DNA of 64,000 nucleotides from Streptomyces sp. V4I2 (GTDB taxonomy: Bacteria > Actinomycetota > Actinomycetes > Streptomycetales > Streptomycetaceae). Positions 60,434-64,000 of this stretch are shown one piece after another. The position numbers and the translations under genes are program-made. Each line of letters starts with the position of its first letter. Position 1 is the first letter of the stretch. The stretch covers positions 620,001-684,000 of the forward strand of contig NZ_JAUSZM010000003.1 of assembly GCF_030817655.1 (NCBI RefSeq). The letters run 5' to 3'. The notes beneath the pieces are model-generated. The model ran no database searches and was not told where the DNA came from. It was given only the letters and a program-made list of their open reading frames with translations.

Positions 60434-61429
60434 TCAGTTGCCCACGCCGAGGCTGGACATGAAGGCTGACGGGTATCGGTCGCCGCGCGCCGCGCCCGGC
60501 GGCACCGCCTTCTCGATCTCGGCGAGGTCGTCCGCGGTGAGTTTCAGCTCCGTCGCGGGCAGCGCCTCCGCCAGCCGCTCGCGGGTGCGGGCGCCGACCA
60601 GCGGCACGATGTCGTCGCCCTGTGCAGCCACCCAGGCGATGGCCAGCTGGGCGACGGTGCACTCCTTGGCCTCGGCGACCCGGCGCAGTGCCTCGACGAG
60701 GGCGAGGTTGTGTTCGACGTTTGCGCCGGAGAATCGGGGACTGTGGCTGCGGTTGTCGCCGGGGTCGGCGCTGCGGGCGGCCGTCCAGTGCCCGGAGATG
60801 AGGCCGCGGCCCAGGACGCCGTACGCGCTCAACCCGATGCCCAGCTCCCGCAGTGTGGGCAGAATGTCCGCCTCCACCGCGCGGGAGATCAGCGAGTACT
60901 CGATCTGCAGGTCGGCGACCGGGTGCACGGCGTGCGCCCGGCGGACGGTCGCCGCGTCGACCTCCGAGAGGCCGAGGTGGCGCACATATCCGGCGTCGAT
61001 CATGTCCTTGATCGCGCCCACCGTCTCCTCGATCGGTATGGCCGGGTCGAGGCGGGCGGGACGGTAGATGTCGATGTGGTCGGTGCCCAGCCGGGTCAGC
61101 GAGTAGGCCAGGAAGTTCTTCACCGCCTCGGGACGGCCGTCCTGCCCGCCGAACTCGTGCCCCGGGCCCCGCAGCATGCCGAACTTGACGCTCAGCCGGT
61201 AGCTGTCCCGGTCCCGGCCGCGCAGCGCCTCGGCGAGCAGCAGCTCGTTGTGGCCCATGGCGTAGAAGTCGGCGGTGTCGATCAGCGTGACGCCGGCCTC
61301 AAGTGCGGCGTGCACGGTGGCGGTACTCTCCGCGCGGTCGGCCGCGCCGTAGGCGCCCGACATGCCCATCGCGCCCAGTCCCAGCGCGGAGACGGCCGGG
61401 CCGGTGCTGCCCAGGGTTCGTGTCTGCAT
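60434..61429 (-). CDS. Aldo/keto reductase
   Basis: A 331-residue TIM-barrel oxidoreductase reducing aldehydes or ketones with NADPH. GAMGMSGAYG, IDTADFYAMGHNELLLAEAL and the lysine in LSVKFGM are as expected (catalytic Asp, Tyr, Lys). At the usual catalytic His (YxxHRxD) the sequence reads IDIYRPARLDP, a variant seen in one actinobacterial subgroup. ATG 61429 follows GGGAGAA. It is divergent from an MmyB-type regulator that probably controls it. Confidence 0.9.
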   Translation of the reverse strand: MQTRTLGSTGPAVSALGLGAMGMSGAYGAADRAESTATVHAALEAGVTLIDTADFYAMGHNELLLAEALRGRDRDSYRLSVKFGMLRGPGHEFGGQDGRPEAVKNFLAYSLTRLGTDHIDIYRPARLDPAIPIEETVGAIKDMIDAGYVRHLGLSEVDAATVRRAHAVHPVADLQIEYSLISRAVEADILPTLRELGIGLSAYGVLGRGLISGHWTAARSADPGDNRSHSPRFSGANVEHNLALVEALRRVAEAKECTVAQLAIAWVAAQGDDIVPLVGARTRERLAEALPATELKLTADDLAEIEKAVPPGAARGDRYPSAFMSSLGVGN

Positions 61430-61485
61430 CGTGTTCTCCCTCGTCGTCGGTCTGCCACCCACCTTGCGTTGGGGCCGCGACGTGC

Positions 61486-61520
61486 GGGAGCGGAGCGTTC
61501 ATCCTGGGAGAGCCGCTCCC
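61486..61520. promoter_or_regulatory. Inverted repeat in the reductase/XRE divergent promoter
   Basis: GGGAGCGG (61486-61493) and CCGCTCCC (61513-61520) form an eight-base inverted repeat with a 19-base spacer between the two divergent genes. It is a candidate operator for the XRE regulator, but shows no similarity to the 37-bp palindrome at 25 kb. Confidence 0.55.
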
Positions 61521-61556
61521 TGGCTCGGCCCGCCCGCCACGAGGGACCATCGGGTC

Positions 61557-62417
61557 ATGCAACGTGAGCAGCTCGCCGACTTCCTGCGCCGCCGCCGTCA
61601 GGCGATTCGCCCGGTCGATGTCGGGCTCGCCGACGGCCCCCGTCGGCGCACCACCGGCCTGCGCCGGGAGGAGGTGGCCATGCTCGCCGGCATGTCGGTG
61701 GACTACGTCGTACGCCTCGAACAGGGCCGCAGCAGTCAGCCCTCCCCCCAGCTGCTCGGGGCTCTGGCCCGGGCACTGCGTCTGTCCGACGACGAGCGCG
61801 ACCACCTGTTCCACTTGGCCGGGCATCGGCCCCCGCCGGCCGACGGGGTGGCTCGCCTGGCCCGCGCCGGCCTGATCCGCATGCTCGACCTGCTCGGCGA
61901 CACTCCAGCCCTGGTGCTGTCCGACCTGGGTGAGGTCCTCGCCCAGAACCGGGCGGCCCTCGTGCTCATGGGCGACCACACCGGCTTGTCCGGCGACCGC
62001 CGCTACATCGCATACCGCTGGTTCACCGACCCTGCGGTCCAGGCCGTCTCCCCGCCCGAGGAGCAGGAACGCCACGCCCGCCAGCTCGTGGCCGACCTGC
62101 GTGCGGCCGCCGGCCGCCGGACCGGCGATTCCACGGTCGCCGGACTCGTCGACCGGCTGCAGGCCGCGAGCCCCGACTTCCGCCGGCTCTGGGCCGAGCA
62201 CGAGGTGGCGGTCCGACGCGTCGACCGCAAAACCGTCCTGCACCCACGGGTCGGCCGCGTGCTGATGGACTGCGAGACCCTGCTCACCCCCGACCAGGGC
62301 CAGCAACTGCTGGTTCTCACCCCCGCTGACGCCGAGGCCCGCGAACGGCTGGAGCTGCTGCGGGTGGTGGGCATCGAGGAATTCCCCACCGGAGCAACGG
62401 GCACACCCGCACAGTGA
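61557..62417 (+). CDS. XRE-family regulator with MmyB-like ligand domain
   Basis: A 286-residue regulator of the same family as the one at 24108. GLRREEVAMLAGMSVDYVVR and LEQGRSSQPSPQLLGALARA form the helix-turn-helix; the C-terminal MmyB domain includes RRYIAYRWFTDPAVQA and VGRVLMDCETLLTPDQ. It starts at ATG 61557. Its divergent partner is the aldo/keto reductase, so the two loci share the arrangement of an MmyB regulator beside a redox enzyme. Confidence 0.92.
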   Translation: MQREQLADFLRRRRQAIRPVDVGLADGPRRRTTGLRREEVAMLAGMSVDYVVRLEQGRSSQPSPQLLGALARALRLSDDERDHLFHLAGHRPPPADGVARLARAGLIRMLDLLGDTPALVLSDLGEVLAQNRAALVLMGDHTGLSGDRRYIAYRWFTDPAVQAVSPPEEQERHARQLVADLRAAAGRRTGDSTVAGLVDRLQAASPDFRRLWAEHEVAVRRVDRKTVLHPRVGRVLMDCETLLTPDQGQQLLVLTPADAEARERLELLRVVGIEEFPTGATGTPAQ

Positions 62418-62555
62418 AGCGGCCGGCCACGCGGTACCCGACCGGTCACAGTGAAGTGGCCAGCCATGTCACCGGTCCGGTAGCCGACGCTCCGGTCCGA
62501 CGCGGTGGCCGTCCCGAACCGCAGGACCGCCGGGCGGAGGGCTTGCGGGTCCGCT

Positions 62556-63482
62556 TCAGCCGCCGCGGCTCCGGCTGCGGCTCGACGACGTCCGAGTCTG
62601 CTGAGGGCCGCCACCGTCGCGGTTCCCCGGCGCGCCACCTGTCGTGACGTAGGCGCTGAGCATGATCAGGCCGCAGCCGAGCCACTGCGCGGGCGTCGGC
62701 CGCTCACCCAGCACCAGAGCGCCCAGGGCCAGTGCACCGACCGGAGTGAGGAGCAGCAGGACCGCCCCGATGTGGCTGGGCAGCCGGGGCGAGTTGACGG
62801 CCACCAGCAGCCAGCCGACGATCTGGCTGCTCAGCGCCACCACCGCCAGCCAGCCCAGAGTCCGCCAGGACGGTGCGAGGCCGAGGGTGCCCCAGACGGC
62901 GCCTCCCAGCGCGGAGACGACGGACGAGACGCAGATCACCAGCGTGTACGTGGTACGGACGTGCCCCGCAAAGCCGCCGCGGCGCAGCAGGAACAGGAAG
63001 CCCGAGTAGCTCAGGGCCGCCAGCACCGCCTGCACCGCGCCCGCGGTCGGGTCGCCGCCGCTCGCGCCCTGCTCGAAGAGCCCGCCGGTCAGCACCACGC
63101 CCGCGAGCAGCACCGGCAGCCAGAGCAGGAATCGGCGCGGCACGCGCTCGCGGTCCACCGCCCGGGCGAGGAACGACACCAGCACCACCTGCACATTGAC
63201 CAGCACGGTGGACAGTGCCGCCCCCACTTCGGTGATCGCCTTCGCCCACAGCAGCATGTCCCCGGCGAACAATGCCCCGCCGGCCAGTCCGTACAGCACC
63301 TGTGGCCGAGGCGGCCGGCCTGCGCGGCGGTACTCGGGGAGCGCCAGCACCAGGGCGGGTACGGCCGGCAGACACCGGTACGCGGAGGCCGTGCCCGCGT
63401 CCGCGCCGGACAGGTCAATACAGACCAGCGACACAAACAACGCGAGCGCACCGGCCGCCTGGCCCCAGCGAGGCCGGGGCAA
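62556..63482 (-). CDS. DMT-superfamily transporter (EamA domains)
   Basis: A 308-residue membrane protein with ten helices in two EamA repeats: AYRCLPAVPALVLALPEYRR and EVGAALSTVLVNVQVVLVSF in the first, SSQIVGWLLVAVNSPRLPSH and LLLLTPVGALALGALVLGER in the second. It probably exports a metabolite such as an amino acid. The C-terminus is arginine/serine-rich. It is convergent with the XRE gene. Confidence 0.9.
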   Translation of the reverse strand: MPRPRWGQAAGALALFVSLVCIDLSGADAGTASAYRCLPAVPALVLALPEYRRAGRPPRPQVLYGLAGGALFAGDMLLWAKAITEVGAALSTVLVNVQVVLVSFLARAVDRERVPRRFLLWLPVLLAGVVLTGGLFEQGASGGDPTAGAVQAVLAALSYSGFLFLLRRGGFAGHVRTTYTLVICVSSVVSALGGAVWGTLGLAPSWRTLGWLAVVALSSQIVGWLLVAVNSPRLPSHIGAVLLLLTPVGALALGALVLGERPTPAQWLGCGLIMLSAYVTTGGAPGNRDGGGPQQTRTSSSRSRSRGG

Positions 63483-63625
63483 GGGCCGGGCACACGCCGA
63501 CGATCCACGAGTGACGGCTGCCGCCTGCCGCGACCACCTGGCCTGGAGGCGCAGGGAGAAGGTCTGACGCGGTCGGCGCCGAGTCGGAACCCACCGCGTC
63601 AGACTTTGTGGTCGGGGACAAAGCC

Positions 63626-64000
63626 TCAGTCCATGTGGCGGTCGAGCAGTTCCCTGACCCCCTGAGCCGTCAACGCCAGCTCTTCCGGCGTGCCGGCGTC
63701 GATGACGAGCGCCAGATCCTCGGACGGCCAGCCGTGGGCGAGCGCACCGAGGAGGATCCGCCGGTGCTCCGAGATCTGCGGGAACGCGTGCCTCATGCGG
63801 GCCTGCGAGGTGAACACCGGCACCAGTTCGGTGCCGTCCGGCTGCTCGTAGACGGGAAGACTCACCGTCCCGGCAGGCTGGTCCCCGGCGGCGGCGCCGG
63901 TCGGGACGAGAACCTCGCTGCCGGCAAGGGTGTCCAGTTCCGCTTCGTCGGCGTCGCCCTCGACAACCGCCCGCAGGGCCAGTTGAACGGCAGAGGCGGC
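63626..64000 (-). CDS. SseB-domain protein, partial at the window edge
   Basis: The last ~124 residues of a protein whose start lies beyond the window. LPVYEQPDGTELVPVFTSQA and LVIDAGTPEELALTAQGVRE fit the SseB N-terminal domain family found widely in Streptomyces. Upstream residues AASAVQLALRAVVEGDADEA are in the same frame and continue past base 64000. The domain's role outside type III secretion is unknown. Confidence 0.75.
   Translation of the reverse strand, partial: AASAVQLALRAVVEGDADEAELDTLAGSEVLVPTGAAAGDQPAGTVSLPVYEQPDGTELVPVFTSQARMRHAFPQISEHRRILLGALAHGWPSEDLALVIDAGTPEELALTAQGVRELLDRHMD

Overview
The window is high-GC, strongly coding-biased DNA with GTG/ATG starts and purine-rich ribosome binding sites. 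It has actinomycete regulator families (NsrR with three Cys, MmyB-type XRE, CebR-like LacI, RsbW/SpoIIE partner-switching relics, DUF5937) and Streptomyces-type transporters, so it is almost certainly a Streptomyces chromosome. The density of insertion-sequence relics and of genes cut off at unrelated junctions suggests an accessory or arm region rather than the core.

Layout. 0-9.4 kb: a chloramphenicol-type exporter, a GH42 beta-galactosidase with the stump of its sugar permease, a GntR regulator, thiolase/TetR/serine-hydrolase relics, a cobalamin-riboswitch-controlled cbtBA pair, and a divergent histidine-phosphatase homologue that has lost both catalytic histidines. 9.4-14.1 kb: a decayed MFS gene, a BrkB membrane protein, a complete IS1380-family element (TTAG target duplication), and a relic of a TnpB-type element whose better-preserved copy lies at 45 kb. 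14.3-20.2 kb: alcohol dehydrogenase, a MarR/DHA2-exporter/PPOX group with a Shine-Dalgarno-masking hairpin, and an ABC-F protein behind a 21-bp palindrome. 20.2-29.7 kb: transposase relics, a VWA protein, an orphan Imm7 immunity gene, GNAT, an XRE regulator divergent from an Atu4866 protein and an SDR across a perfect 37-bp palindrome, then shredded anti-sigma/phosphatase/sigma-factor genes. 29.7-35.2 kb: DUF5937 regulator with an AbgT transporter, CocE/NonD hydrolase, and a frameshifted hypothetical gene.

35.4-41.7 kb is a coherent beta-glucoside/cellobiose-type operon: LacI regulator, binding lipoprotein, two permeases and a GH1 beta-glucosidase, with two LacI operators 22 bp apart. 42-45 kb: TOPRIM protein, cupin, and an nsrR/hmp nitric-oxide detoxification pair with two matching NsrR sites. 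45-48.7 kb: a zinc-finger-less TnpB-like element fused in frame to a membrane-protein gene, then an IS21 relic. 48.9-53.2 kb: an SDR/TetR divergon with a duplicated operator, three redox-gene fragments and an MFS exporter. 54.1-57.4 kb: iron-siderophore ABC importer genes behind an iron-box-like site. 57.5-60.1 kb: a small protein / polyprenyl synthetase / MpaB-type oxygenase operon. 60.4-64 kb: aldo/keto reductase divergent from an MmyB-type regulator, a DMT exporter, and a partial SseB-domain gene running off the end.

All assignments rest on reading the sequence and on remembered family motifs; no database search was run. The observations most worth testing are the TnpB-like element with its coupled leader frame and gene fusion, the Shine-Dalgarno-masking hairpin, the 37-bp palindrome, the phosphatase pseudoenzyme beside the cobalamin locus, and the prenyl synthase/MpaB oxygenase operon.
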